DNA of 64,000 nucleotides from G958296245 sp965262055 (GCA_965262055.1 CBDHEI010000002.1:434001-498000), one strand, 5' to 3'. Positions 1-9,100 are shown, numbered from the stretch's first letter. Program-made: numbers and translations. Notes: a model not told the origin generated them from the sequence alone.

Positions 1-2
1 GG

Positions 3-2324
3 GTCAACGACAGCCTCCAGGTGAGGCAGCGCCCCTTCTACCACCACCACATAGTCGCCCACCCGACCAGGGAAGACACGATGTGGATACTCGCGATACA
101 TGCGCTGAGGTCGGACAACGGCGGCCGGTCGTTCACGATGATGACGACGACCCACAGCGACAACCACGACATGTGGATCGACCCCCGCGACCCGCGGAGG
201 ATGATCGAGGGGAACGACGGCGGCGCGTCCGTCTCATTCGACGGCGCCGAGACGTGGTCGACGATATACAACCAGCCCACGGCCCAGTTCTACCACGCGG
301 CCGTCGACACCCGGCACCCTTACCGTGTCTATGGCACCCAGCAGGACAACAGCGCGATCAGCACGCCAAGCAGGTCGATCAAGGGCGCAATCCCCTTCGG
401 CGACAGCTACGCTGTGGGGTCCTCGGAGAGCGGGTACATCGCTGTGCGCCCGGACAACCCCGACATCGTCTACTCAGGCGCAGTCGGCAGCGCGCCGGGA
501 GGCGGGGGCGCCCTCATCAGGTACAACCACGCCACCGGAGAGTCGCGGCTCATCACCGTGTGGCCGGAGATATCGTACGGACTGGGCGCGCGGGACATGC
601 GGTACCGCTTCCAGTGGACCTTCCCGATAGTCATATCGCCGCACGACGCCAACGTACTCTACGCTGCCGGCAACAGGGTCTTCCGTTCCACGGACGAAGG
701 GACTAGCTGGGAGGCGGTGTCGCCCGACCTCACGCGTAACGACCCGAGCAAAGGCGAGCCCGGCGGGGGGCCGATCAGCCGCGACGTGTCCGGCTCGGAG
801 GTCTACTGCACGGTATTCTCGTTCGCCGAGTCGCCGCACAAGCCCGGAGTGTTCTGGGCAGGCTCCGACGACGGCCTGGTCCACGTCTCCAGGGACGCCG
901 GCGAGTCCTGGTACGACGTGACGCCGCCGGGCCTCCCGAAGTGGGCAACGGTCAGCATGATCGAGCTGTCTCCCCACGACCCAGACACGGTCTGGCTCGC
1001 GGCGTGGAACTACAAGCTCGACGACTACTCGGCGTACCTGTACCGCACGCGGGACGGCGGGAGGAGCTGGGAGTCGATAGCCGGCGGGATACCGGATGGG
1101 GAGTTCGTGCGCGTCATCCGGGAAGACCCGGTGCGGGCGGGCCTGCTCTACGCCGGAACCGAGACCGGGGTCTACGCGTCTCCGGACTCGGGGGTCTCGT
1201 GGCAATCGCTCCAGCTGGACCTGCCGGTCACCCCCATCCACGACCTCCTCGTGAAGGATGGCGACCTGGTGGCCGGGACCCACGGCAGATCGTTCTGGAT
1301 TCTCGACGACGTGACACCGCTGCGCGGGCTAACGAGGGAGGCGCTAGAGGACGAGGTCTACCTGTTCGAGCCGAAGCCCACCTTCCGCGCTCTGAACATG
1401 CTCGGCAAGACCGACTCGGGGCGGATAGGCCCGGGCAAGAATTACTTGTTAGCCTTAGGCGCCGCCGCTACCTTCGAGGAGACCGAGACGCCGGGGGGAG
1501 TCGCTGAGCGCGTCTTCCTGGACGCGGGCCAAAACCCGCCGGACGGCGCGGTAATCACATACCACCTGCAGGAGCTGGCGGAGGATGGCGCGGCGCTCAC
1601 GTTCCTCGACCCGGATGGGCGCGAGGTGAGGAGGTTCTGCGGCCTGCCTGCTGAGGCCGGCATGAACCGGTTCGCGTGGGACATGCGCCACGACGGCCCC
1701 CGCGAGGCGCCCGGGGACGACGACGAGCGCCTGATCGCCGGGCCGACCCCAAAGGGGCCCGCGTCGGTGCCTGGGACCTACACCGTCAGGCTGGAAACCG
1801 CCGGCCAGCCCCTCACGCGTAAGCTGAAGATAGTGAAGGACCCACTGTCCGAGGCGTCGGACGCCGACCTGGACGAGCAGCTCGCCCTGCTGCTCAGGCT
1901 CAGGGACAGTATCTCGGAGACTAACGACGCCATAAACGAGCTGAGGCGGGTGAGGCGGCAGGTGCGCGAATGGACCGACCATGCGGCTGCGGTCCCGGAC
2001 GCGGACGAGGTTGTGACATCGGGAGGCGCGGTCATCGAGAAGCTGGACGCCATCGAGAGCAGGCTGGTCGCGAACTGGCAGACGACCGAGCGGGGGCAGT
2101 TTGGGACGCCGCTACCGAAGCTGGCCGAGGCGCTCGCCTCCCTGGTCAGCCTCGTGGAGAGCGCGGACTCGGTCCCCACGAAGAACTCTTACGCGGTCTT
2201 CGACCACCTCTCAGGGCGCATAGCCCGCGAGATCGAGGCGCTGCGCGGCGTCATAGACCAGGACGTCGCGGCGTTCGTAGGCCTCGTGCGCGAGGCGGGA
2301 GTACCGTACATGCGGACCCGCTGA
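3..2324 (+). CDS. BNR/VPS10-like beta-propeller protein (3' part)
   Basis: Partial gene open at the left window edge: the frame reads back to base 3 without a stop, and the GTG at 21 has no Shine-Dalgarno sequence, so the true start lies upstream. About the first 440 residues carry repeated Asp-box-like motifs (SDNGGRSF, SFDGAETW, STDEGTSW, SRDAGESW, TRDGGRSW, SPDSGVSW), typical of sortilin/VPS10-type propellers annotated as glycosyl hydrolase or WD40/YVTN/BNR repeat protein. The remaining ~320 residues hold an Ig-like part (around GTYTVRLETAGQPLTRKLKI) and a helical tail. Members of this family are usually about 1000 residues and often secreted; the signal peptide would be in the missing part. 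Catalytic activity cannot be claimed. Confidence 0.85.
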   Translation, partial: VNDSLQVRQRPFYHHHIVAHPTREDTMWILAIHALRSDNGGRSFTMMTTTHSDNHDMWIDPRDPRRMIEGNDGGASVSFDGAETWSTIYNQPTAQFYHAAVDTRHPYRVYGTQQDNSAISTPSRSIKGAIPFGDSYAVGSSESGYIAVRPDNPDIVYSGAVGSAPGGGGALIRYNHATGESRLITVWPEISYGLGARDMRYRFQWTFPIVISPHDANVLYAAGNRVFRSTDEGTSWEAVSPDLTRNDPSKGEPGGGPISRDVSGSEVYCTVFSFAESPHKPGVFWAGSDDGLVHVSRDAGESWYDVTPPGLPKWATVSMIELSPHDPDTVWLAAWNYKLDDYSAYLYRTRDGGRSWESIAGGIPDGEFVRVIREDPVRAGLLYAGTETGVYASPDSGVSWQSLQLDLPVTPIHDLLVKDGDLVAGTHGRSFWILDDVTPLRGLTREALEDEVYLFEPKPTFRALNMLGKTDSGRIGPGKNYLLALGAAATFEETETPGGVAERVFLDAGQNPPDGAVITYHLQELAEDGAALTFLDPDGREVRRFCGLPAEAGMNRFAWDMRHDGPREAPGDDDERLIAGPTPKGPASVPGTYTVRLETAGQPLTRKLKIVKDPLSEASDADLDEQLALLLRLRDSISETNDAINELRRVRRQVREWTDHAAAVPDADEVVTSGGAVIEKLDAIESRLVANWQTTERGQFGTPLPKLAEALASLVSLVESADSVPTKNSYAVFDHLSGRIAREIEALRGVIDQDVAAFVGLVREAGVPYMRTR

Positions 2325-2419
2325 GCGCCCAGGGAACCTTTCAAGCATCCAGTCCTCAGCCACACCTACGCAGAGCAGCCACTACCCGGTGACGAAGCCT
2401 CGTTGCAGCTTGGCGTACA

Positions 2420-2815
2420 ATGTGGGTAAGTCAGCTCCAACGAGCCAATACTGAGAAGGAACTCAAAGTGAGTGAGGCGCTAGCGTTCTCGGTGAGAATC
2501 TTCATCCCGACTGGGGAACCCGAGGGACTGCGCGTCATTGAGAAGTCAAACTGGACGGGACAAGGCCTTTTCTTTCCCCGCTCCCTCTACCCCGAGGCGC
2601 GTGATCGAGGAGAACTGAACCGTACTGGCGTATATATATTGTGGGGTCCCAGCGAGTCGGGGCAAATGCAGCGCGCCTATGTGGGTGAAGGAGATGAACT
2701 GCGGCCGAGGCTGGACAATCACGCCAGAAGCAAAGATTTTTGGACCCATGCCGTTGCCTTCACCAGTAAAGACCAGAATCTCAACAAGGCACACGTCCAG
2801 CATCTTGAAGCTAAA
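2420..2815 (+). pseudogene. GIY-YIG nuclease family gene, 5' half (interrupted by IS)
   Basis: Encodes the N-terminal 132 residues of a GIY-YIG nuclease family protein. The catalytic signature is visible as GVYILWG followed by AYVGEGDELRPRL, HARSKDFW and KAHVQHLE. The frame is cut after HLEAK by an IS1380-family element flanked by the direct repeat CTAAA; the 3' half resumes at 6240. Removing the element plus one CTAAA rejoins HLEAK to LVRLATEAKR in frame, giving a 302-residue protein. The read-through into IS sequence (to 2851) adds only about a dozen foreign residues. The start is uncertain: the ATG used here precedes a poorly conserved leader, and GTG 2468 is a good alternative. The split copy is presumably inactive. 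Confidence 0.85.
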
Positions 2816-3071
2816 CCCGAATCCACCGAAGGACACCTATGGACGGCGTGAGGACAGCGGCAGGGTGGGTGAGGGAGCTACAGGGGAGATGGCTGGGCTC
2901 ATTGGGGTAGATTGGAGGTCGGCGAACGGTCTTCAGTCGCCGCATAGGGCCCCTATGGCCCTCTGCGGGAGCTGCGATGCGCGGGATGGCGAGAGAATAC
3001 GCAGCAGGGAACTCTCGCGGACCGGGGTGGCACGAGTTTGCAGGGAAGTTGGGTCAGTTGCAGGCTGGCAG

Positions 3072-3161
3072 TCAGGCGGGGAGTGGAATGGCTCGCAGCC
3101 GGGCCATGGCGCGAGTGAACTGGGTTTCCCAAGGCCAATGCTGGGGAAGATGCAGGGTAAG
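3072..3161 (-). pseudogene. Element A transposase, detached C-terminal end
   Basis: Reverse-strand reading gives the last ~29 residues of an IS1380 transposase (LTLHLPQHWPWE ... ARLRAIPLPA then stop), parallel to the end of the intact element B transposase (LTLHLPKNWPWQ ... ARLRALPLPA). It is the tail cut off from the transposase at 4873-6113 by insertion of element B; GTAAG at its right edge is one copy of the target duplication. Confidence 0.8.
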
Positions 3162-4872
3162 CCCGAATCCACCGATGGACGGCGTGAGGACAGCGAAAGG
3201 GGGGTGAGGGAGCTGCAGGCGAGATGGCCTGGGCTCCATTGGGGTAGATGGGAGGGCGGCGGACGGTCTTCAGTTGCCGCACAGGGTCCCTATGGCCGTC
3301 TGCGGGGACTGCGATGCGCGGGATGGTGAGAGAATACACAGCAGGGAACTCTCGCGGGCCAGGGTGGCGCGAGTTTGCGGGGACCTTCGGTTGTGCGGTG
3401 GGTAGCTCGGTCACCGACGGCGCCGTCAGGCAGGCAATGGCAGGGCTCGCAATCGAGCCAGGGCGCGACTGACCTTCTCCTGCCACGGCCAGTTCTTGGG
3501 AAGATGGAGGGTGAGGCGGCGGGCCGAGCGGGTGATTCGTCCGGCGAGGGAGAAGAACCGCCGCCGGAGGGTCTTGGTGGTCACGGTCTGCTCACCCAGG
3601 CCGATGCGGGCTGTCCAGCGGGCCAGGTTGTGGGCCATCACCTGGACCGCCAGCCAGGCGGCGTTGGCGGCGAAGCGGCCCGAGGGGAGATGGTTGAGTC
3701 CGACGCCGTACTTCAGGTCTCGGATGGCATTCTCGATCTCGGCGTGGCGGCGGTGGTCGGCCTCCAGTTCCAGGGTCTCCCCGTCCCGGTCGGTGATGAA
3801 GCCGTGATAGCTGTAGGTGGCGAAGAGGGCCAGTTGGGAACCGGGCGTGGGCTTCACCCGCCGCACGATGAGCCGTACCGGCGCGGCGTCGGGCTCACTC
3901 TGGAAGGGGGTATAGGTAATCTCGGCCACATCGGCGGCGCCGTCCATCCAGTAGGGAACCGGCGTCCAGGCATCCTCGGGTATCGCCTCGATGAGATTGT
4001 GCAGGCTTTTGTGCTGGCGGATGGCGATGGAGAAGCGCACGTCCAGCTTGCGGCAGACGGCGACCACGCTATGGGTGTAGAAGCCGCTGTCGGCCCGCAC
4101 TGTGAGTTGTCCCCTGGCCCCGCCGTAGCGCACCCGCCCCACCGTTTCCCGCAGGAAGTGGGCGGCGCCGCGGGCGGTGTTGGCGCGGCCCTCACGCAGC
4201 CGGGCCATCAGCACGTCGCCGGTTCCGGCGGCAATGGCCAGCAGCGGGTGATAGCCCCGCTTGCCGGTATAGCCGTGGTGGCGGGCGCCCTCCTTGGCCA
4301 GTCCGTAGGTCTCGCAGATCGTCGAATCAAGGTCGATGGTGAACGGTGCGTCGCTGGGTCCGGCCCCAGCCGCCCAGGCCTGGGCCAGCAGCTCCCGGCT
4401 CACCCGGTCCAGTTGACGGACGTGGCCCCAGCGAAAACTGCGCAGGAAGGTGCCCAGGGTGGATGGCGCCTTGATCGTGCCGCCCAGGATGCGAGCCGTC
4501 CCACCGGCGCGCAGCGCATCGGCGTCGTCGATGCAGTCGCCGCCAGCCAGCGCGGAAGCGACCAGCGTCAGTATCTTGTCCCCCGTGTTGGCCCGCCCCG
4601 GCGCGACGCCCAGATCGAGGTGATGGTCGACGAGTTCCCGCAGGCCCAGGTGCTGGGCGAGGGTGGCCGGAAGGAGCAGCCCGGCATTGCCCACCAGGCG
4701 GTGGTCGTCGAAAGAGACACGGATGCGGTCGGGGTGGTTGCGTGGTAGCATCTATTGGGTGCTCCTTGTTCTGGGGTCGGTTTGCTGTTACAAAACCATT
4801 ATCCCAGATTCATGGGGCACCCTCTCGCTTCTTCAAGGGCTGTCCCCAAGGCCCTCCTTCGGTGGATTCGGG
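3162..4872 (-). mobile_element. IS1380-family element B, complete, nested in A
   Basis: A 1711-bp element with terminal inverted repeats starting CCCGAATCCACCGA at 3162 and ending TTCGGTGGATTCGGG at 4872. It lies in the 3' part of the element A transposase gene, flanked by the 5-bp direct repeat GTAAG (3157-3161 and 4873-4877). It has one full transposase gene. Its termini match those of element A closely, so the two are sister copies and B arrived after A. Confidence 0.87.
3426..4751 (-). CDS. IS1380 family transposase (element B)
   Basis: A 441-residue DDE transposase of the IS1380 family that would catalyse movement of element B and possibly its relatives. Family-typical segments are NAGLLLPATLAQHLGL near residue 22, KAPSTLGTFLRSFRWGH around 94, the catalytic-region DLDSTICETYG around 144, RADSGFYTH around 218, and AEIENAIRDLKYGVGLNHLP around 335 with the late acidic residue. 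Full length compared with the family. ATG start preceded by a GGAG-containing leader. It is about 85-90 percent identical to the element A enzyme. Confidence 0.92.
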   Translation of the reverse strand: MLPRNHPDRIRVSFDDHRLVGNAGLLLPATLAQHLGLRELVDHHLDLGVAPGRANTGDKILTLVASALAGGDCIDDADALRAGGTARILGGTIKAPSTLGTFLRSFRWGHVRQLDRVSRELLAQAWAAGAGPSDAPFTIDLDSTICETYGLAKEGARHHGYTGKRGYHPLLAIAAGTGDVLMARLREGRANTARGAAHFLRETVGRVRYGGARGQLTVRADSGFYTHSVVAVCRKLDVRFSIAIRQHKSLHNLIEAIPEDAWTPVPYWMDGAADVAEITYTPFQSEPDAAPVRLIVRRVKPTPGSQLALFATYSYHGFITDRDGETLELEADHRRHAEIENAIRDLKYGVGLNHLPSGRFAANAAWLAVQVMAHNLARWTARIGLGEQTVTTKTLRRRFFSLAGRITRSARRLTLHLPKNWPWQEKVSRALARLRALPLPA

Positions 4873-6113
4873 GTAAGGCGGCGCGCCGAGTGGGTGATCC
4901 GTCCCACCAGAGCGAAGACCCGCCGCCTGAGGGTCTTGGTGGTCACGGTCCGTTCGGCCAGACCGATGCGCGCTGTCCAGCGGGCGAGGTTGTGTGCCAT
5001 CACCTGCACCGCCAGCCAGGCGCCGTTGGCGGCGAAGCGCCCCGAGGGGAGATGGTTGAGTCCGACGCCGTGTTTCAGGTCTCGAATGGCGTTCTCGATC
5101 TCGGCGTGGCGGCGATGATCGGCCTCCAGTTCCAGGGTTTCCCCGTCCCGGTCGGTGATGAAGCCGTGATAGCTGTAGGTGGCGAAGAGGGCCAACTGGG
5201 AACCGGGCGTGGGCTTCACCCGCCGGACGATGAGCCGCACCGGCGCGGCGTCGGGTTCACTCTGGAAGGGGGTATAGGTAGTCTCGGCCACATCGGCGGC
5301 GCCGTCCATCCAGTAGGGAATCGGCGTCCAGTCCTGCTCGGGGATCGCCTCAATCAACTCCCGCAGGCCTTTGTGCTGGCGGATGGTGATGGAGAAGCGG
5401 ACACCCATCTCGCGGCAGACGGCGACGAGAGCGTGGGCGTAGAAACCGCTGTCGGCGCGCACCGTGAGTTGGCCGCTGGCCCCACCGTAGCGCACCCGCC
5501 CCACCGTTTCACGCAGGAAGTGGGCAGCGCCGCGAGCGGTGTTGGCACGGCCCTCGCGCAGCCGGGACATCAGCACATCGCCGGTTCCGGCGGCGATGGC
5601 CAGCAGTGGGTGATAGCCCCGCGCGCCGGTGTAGTTGTGGTGTCGCGCCCCTTCTTTGTCCAGTCCATAGGTCTCGCAGATGGTGGAGTCCAGGTCGATG
5701 GTCAGGGGCGAGTCGCCGGGTCCGGCCCCAGCGGCCCATGCGCGTGCCAGCAACTGGCGGCTCACCCGGTCGAGTTGACGGACATGCCCCCACCGGAAAC
5801 TGCGCAGGAAGGTGCCCAGGGTGGATGGCGCCTTGACCACGCAGCCGAGAACACCGACCGTCCCACCAGCACGCAGCGCATCGGCGTCGTCGATGAAGTC
5901 GCCGCCCGCCAGCGCGGAAGCGACCAGCGTCAGCATTTTGTCCCCCGTGTTCGCCCGCCCCGGTGCGCAGCCGAGGTCGAGGTGATGGTCGGCGAGTTCC
6001 CGCAGGCCCAGGTGCTGTGCAAGGGTGGCCGGCAGGAGCAGGCCGGCATTGGCCACCAGGCGGTGGTCGTCAAAGACGACGCCGATACGGTCGGGATTAT
6101 TCTGTGGCAGCAT
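4873..6113 (-). pseudogene. IS1380 family transposase (element A), 3' end cut off
   Basis: Encodes about 413 residues of an IS1380 transposase colinear with the element B protein up to SARRLT; from there the frame runs into the inverted repeat of element B (NPPKEGLGDSP, stop at 4833) instead of its own tail, which survives at 3072-3161. The DDE core (DLDSTICETYG, RADSGFYAH, AEIENAIRDLKHG) is intact and only about 30 C-terminal residues are lost, so residual activity cannot be excluded, but the gene is interrupted. ATG start with the same leader as its sister copy. Confidence 0.85.
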
Positions 6114-6239
6114 CTACTGGGTGCTCCTTGTTTCCGGGCGGTTTTCTGTTTCAAAACCATTCTCCCAGATTCAGAGGAGCACCCTCTGGCTTCTTCAAGG
6201 ACTGTCCCCAAAGTCGTCTTTCGGTGGATTCGGGCTAAA

Positions 6240-6752
6240 CTAGTACGCCTAGCGACCGAGGCCAAGCGATGTGAACTAGACAATGCGAATGTGCCCCAGA
6301 TTCCTTCTCTTTCGGATGCGGACGCTGCCGACGCTGAGTTGTATCTAGCCGACATGTTGCTGTGTCTGCCAATCGTAGGAGTGAGCTTCTTTGAAGAGCC
6401 TGAAGCCCAAAGTGCGGTGAGTCGAGACTTGTTCCTGAGCTCAAAGGGCATAAGGGCACTCGGATACGAAGATGCGGGTGGCTTCGTCGTCCGCGCTGGC
6501 TCGCAGGTGGTCAAGGAAGAGGTAGCTTCAATCCACGCCTACCTCGCCAGTCTTCGAGAGGATCTTCTCGCACAAGGCATATTGGAGGACGATGGTGCTG
6601 TATACCGTTTAGGCAAGCCATATGTCTTCAGCTCACCCTCCACTGCATCTGGTGTCCTTCTGGGGCGATCCAGCAATGGGAGAATTGAATGGAAGGACGC
6701 CGAAGGGCGCTCCTTGAAAGAGATTCAGTTAGAAGACACGAACTCGCAGTGA
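6240..6752 (+). pseudogene. GIY-YIG nuclease family gene, 3' half
   Basis: Second half of the gene begun at 2420. It starts immediately after the right CTAAA target duplication with LVRLATEAKRCELDN, the usual continuation of the KAHVQHLE segment in this family, and ends with GVLLGRSSNGRIEWKDAEG, a DUF4357-type C-terminal motif. Together the halves give 302 codons, normal for GIY-YIG proteins with a DUF4357 tail. No start signal of its own; the long frame that crosses the IS from 4755 is a chance opposite-strand reading of the transposase. Confidence 0.85.
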
Positions 6753-6836
6753 CGATGGACTAGGAAAGCCCCCCCAGCACTGGCACTGCGCGCGCTGGCT
6801 TCGTGTGGCTCCTGAAGCAACATGGCTGCCCGCTTC

Positions 6837-6935
6837 CTAACCGCCTGTACTGGCGCTGTTCCAGAGGTTGACGCAGGTGGTGAGGGCGACGCAGGTGAAG
6901 AGGGCGTCCACGATGGGGAAGCAGACCAGATCATC
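6837..6935 (-). pseudogene. Duplicate 3'-end fragment of the membrane-protein gene at 7672
   Basis: About 100 bp whose minus-strand reading (CFPIVDALFTCVALTTCVNL ... then stop) parallels the last 30 residues of the neighbouring membrane protein (YFPIVDALYTCVAFMTGGNL ... then stop). Nucleotide similarity is strongest from the shared GCTGTTCCAGAGGTTG to GGGGAAG-AGACCA. It has no start and is only the tail. With the intact gene it brackets the hicAB pair, so it may be the scar of an integration or a recombination duplication. Confidence 0.75.
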
Positions 6936-6962
6936 GGCCATGGAAGCGCCTACTTAGCCAGC

Positions 6963-7394
6963 CTAAGCTGCCCTATCCTCGATCACGAGGCTGCGTCCGA
7001 CCGCGCGGAGCGCTCTCTCCACTTGGGTGAGGTGTGAGCCGTAGTCGGGAACCAGCAGCTTGTGTACGGCGGACTCACCCAGACTCAGGCGGTCGGCAAG
7101 CTCGTCCGCGGTGATACCCTGCTTTCGCATGGCCGTGTAGAGGGCCAGCTTGGCGGCGACAATAGGCGGCACGGCTACCATCACCTGGCCATCCGCGGCG
7201 GTGCCCGGAACGGGGATGTCCTCATCGTTATCAACGTATGCGCAGAGCGCTACGACGAGTGCATCTTCAGCCATCTCCAGCGCCTCGGCCCTGTCGTCCC
7301 CGCAGGTCAGTGCTTCAGGCACGTCGGGGAAGGTAACATTGAACCCCCCATCCTCCTCGTCAGGAGTGAGATTGCATGGGTATGTGTATCTCAT
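6963..7394 (-). CDS. hicB: HicB family antitoxin with C-terminal HTH
   Basis: A 143-residue antitoxin of a HicAB type II toxin-antitoxin pair. Residues 1-65 form the partly degraded RNase H-like HicB fold (YPCNLTPDEEDGGFNVTFPD, then GDDRAEALEMAEDAL); residues ~85-143 are a helix-turn-helix (QGITADELADRLSLGESAVH) expected to bind the promoter and autoregulate. The ATG overlaps the stop of the upstream toxin gene (ATGA), so the two are translationally coupled, toxin first, the classic hicAB order. Expected partner: the HicA product of 7394-7600. Confidence 0.9.
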   Translation of the reverse strand: MRYTYPCNLTPDEEDGGFNVTFPDVPEALTCGDDRAEALEMAEDALVVALCAYVDNDEDIPVPGTAADGQVMVAVPPIVAAKLALYTAMRKQGITADELADRLSLGESAVHKLLVPDYGSHLTQVERALRAVGRSLVIEDRAA

Positions 7395-7600
7395 CAGAAG
7401 TTCTCCTTGCCGATGTCCAGCTGCTTCAACATGTTGCGAAACGTGCCGGACTTCAACTCGCCGCGCATGACAGTCGCTCGGCGGGTGCCAATGCGGAGCG
7501 TACCATGGCTACCCTTACCTCGACCTGGATCGAAGTAAAACTCCTTCCCCATCATCCTGGCATACCGCTTTGCGCGCCTGACGAATTCACGTCCGTTCAT
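7394..7600 (-). CDS. hicA: HicA family toxin (mRNA interferase)
   Basis: A 68-residue HicA protein with a double-stranded RNA-binding-like fold. The catalytic histidine region is seen in GRGKGSHGTLRIG; MNGREFVRRAKRYARMMGKE and the basic stretch RRATVMRGELKSGTFRNMLK are typical. When freed from HicB such proteins cleave mRNA and stop growth. ATG start; the stop is fused to the hicB start. The pair lies between two copies of a membrane-protein 3' end, suggesting acquisition as a module. Confidence 0.88.
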   Translation of the reverse strand: MNGREFVRRAKRYARMMGKEFYFDPGRGKGSHGTLRIGTRRATVMRGELKSGTFRNMLKQLDIGKENF

Positions 7601-7671
7601 TGCGCTTTAACAACCTACCATACTTGTGCGGAGATCGTCCCATGTGGGCAGCGCCGCGGCTGTCCACCGTC

Positions 7672-8112
7672 CTAAGCGCCCGTGCGGGTGCTGTTCCAGA
7701 GGTTGCCGCCGGTCATGAAGGCGACGCATGTGTAGAGGGCGTCCACGATGGGGAAGTAGACCATGTGCGAGGTCACGGCATCTCCGGTCTCGCTGTCAGG
7801 GTTCAGGGTCCAGAACCACTCCCAGAAGAAGAGCATCGCCAGCACGATGGCGCCGTAGTAGGCCGCGTTGACGCCCACGTACTTGAAGATGTCGGGCTGG
7901 CCTTCCGCTCCTCCGCCTCCCAGCATGCGCTTGCGTATGTAGTTCACGACCAACGCCACCAGCACCCCGGCCGCCATGAACCAGTTGAGTATCTTCCATA
8001 CGGGGTACTCGGGCGACCCGTCGTGATATACTGGCGTGAGTATCAGGTTGAGCGCCACGGCAACAGCCGTCACTATGAGGAAGACCGACAGAACGCGCTT
8101 CACAATGTCCAT
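7672..8112 (-). CDS. Small integral membrane protein, unknown function
   Basis: A 146-residue protein with about four hydrophobic segments: residues 8-28 (VFLIVTAVAVALNLILTPVY), 40-58 (ILNWFMAAGVLVALVVNYI), 80-102 (VNAAYYGAIVLAMLFFWEWF) and a weaker one at 118-136. Short glycine-rich cytoplasmic-type loop GGGGAEGQ in the middle. I do not recognise a named family. Its 3' end is duplicated at 6837-6935. The preceding base region has a purine-rich site consistent with the ATG. The gene is separated by 100 bp from the catabolic operon upstream. Confidence 0.7.
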   Translation of the reverse strand: MDIVKRVLSVFLIVTAVAVALNLILTPVYHDGSPEYPVWKILNWFMAAGVLVALVVNYIRKRMLGGGGAEGQPDIFKYVGVNAAYYGAIVLAMLFFWEWFWTLNPDSETGDAVTSHMVYFPIVDALYTCVAFMTGGNLWNSTRTGA

Positions 8113-8212
8113 TTCCGTGTAATACCTCCCTAGACTCCCGGCCCAGCTATGGCCAATCGCCGGGGCGACCGCCCAATGTTATCTCACGTCGGCGCCAGCC
8201 GGGCAAGGCTGG

Positions 8213-9100
8213 TCAGCCCGACAGCCGCTCCCGCAGCAACTCCCCGGCCCGGACGGCGTCGACCTCTACGGCGACCCTGACCGGGCCCTCCCCGTAGACC
8301 GCTGATGTCTTGCCCCGCCGTTCCGGGTCCTGCGTCTCCACCTCGACGCACGCGCTCCTGTACCGGAGCAGGTCCGGCTCGACCACAGCCGCCACCGCCA
8401 GGGGGTCGTGAAGGTGGTACAGGCCCGTATGCGTGCTGAACCAGTTTGCGAGCACCCTGTTGGCGAGCTTGGCCGACACGCTTCCGCTGTCCGCCCAGGG
8501 CTCGCCGCTCCGGTCGAGGTGCATCTCCATGGTCACGTCCAGGCCTATCAGCCGCGTAGGCACACTCGACGTCAGCACCTCGTGGGCGGCCTCCGGGTCG
8601 TCGTAGACGTTGAACTCCGCATGGGGCGTGACGTTGCCGGGGACCTCCACCGCGCCGCCCATGATGACCACCTCCGCGAGCCACTCGGCAAGACTGGGCT
8701 CGCTGCGCAACGCCCGTGCGACGTTCGTGAGAGGCCCCAGCGCAATCACCGTGAGGGCGCCCCTGTGCTCGGATGCTGCGCGCACGATGCGCTCGACAGC
8801 GCGCTCGGTCGTGGCCGCCGTCCGCGGGCGCGGCAGCCTCACGCCCAGGCCGGCGGCGCCGTGGAAGTGGTAAGCGTACTCGAACCGGCCCTTCAGCGGG
8901 CGCGCCGAGCCGCGAGACACCGGCAGGTCGGAGCCGAGGTGCTCCAGCAGCCTGAGCGCGTTGCGCGTGGTGTCGGCAAGCGAGGCGTTGCCTCCAACGG
9001 TGGTCACGCCCAGGACGTCCAGCTCGGGGGAGTTGAGCGCCGCGATGAGGGCGAGCGCGTCGTCCGTGCCGGGGTCCATGTCGATGAGCACCTTTTTCAT
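8213..9100 (-). CDS. Nucleoside hydrolase (IUNH family)
   Basis: A 295-residue inosine/uridine-preferring nucleoside hydrolase family protein; these calcium enzymes split the N-glycosidic bond of ribonucleosides. The N-terminal metal-binding motif DMDPGTDDA is perfect, GPLTNVARAL and VIMGGA follow, and the region FNVYDDPEAAHEV supplies the downstream Asp/Asn ligands; HDPLAVAAVVEPDLL near residue 235 completes the site. The ATG chosen overlaps the upstream epimerase stop (ATGA); an extension to 9157 only adds low-complexity residues. Last gene of the overlapping catabolic operon, suggesting release or salvage of a sugar from a nucleoside or related N-glycoside. Confidence 0.9.
   Translation of the reverse strand: MKKVLIDMDPGTDDALALIAALNSPELDVLGVTTVGGNASLADTTRNALRLLEHLGSDLPVSRGSARPLKGRFEYAYHFHGAAGLGVRLPRPRTAATTERAVERIVRAASEHRGALTVIALGPLTNVARALRSEPSLAEWLAEVVIMGGAVEVPGNVTPHAEFNVYDDPEAAHEVLTSSVPTRLIGLDVTMEMHLDRSGEPWADSGSVSAKLANRVLANWFSTHTGLYHLHDPLAVAAVVEPDLLRYRSACVEVETQDPERRGKTSAVYGEGPVRVAVEVDAVRAGELLRERLSG

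Larger units (their letters stand above)
2816..6234 (-). mobile_element. IS1380-family element A, interrupted by element B
   Basis: Outer insertion sequence inside the GIY-YIG gene. Both ends carry the inverted repeat CCCGAATCCACCGAA (left from 2816; reverse complement ending at 6234), and the flanks are the 5-bp duplication CTAAA at 2811-2815 and 6235-6239. Removing the nested element B (3162-4872) and one GTAAG copy leaves about 1.7 kb, normal for IS1380. Its transposase reads on the minus strand. The 3' non-coding end (2816-3071) is about 80 percent similar to the same region of element B (3162-3425), which makes the two look like a tandem repeat of about 350 bp. Confidence 0.85.

Noticed and set aside
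2816..3500. A 350-bp tandem duplication as an independent repeat
   Set aside because: Fully explained by the left ends of elements A and B lying side by side after nested insertion.
3375..6752. Long plus-strand frames of 457 and 665 residues across the IS region
   Set aside because: They run antisense to the two transposases and contain no family motif; the only real coding part is the GIY-YIG tail from 6240.
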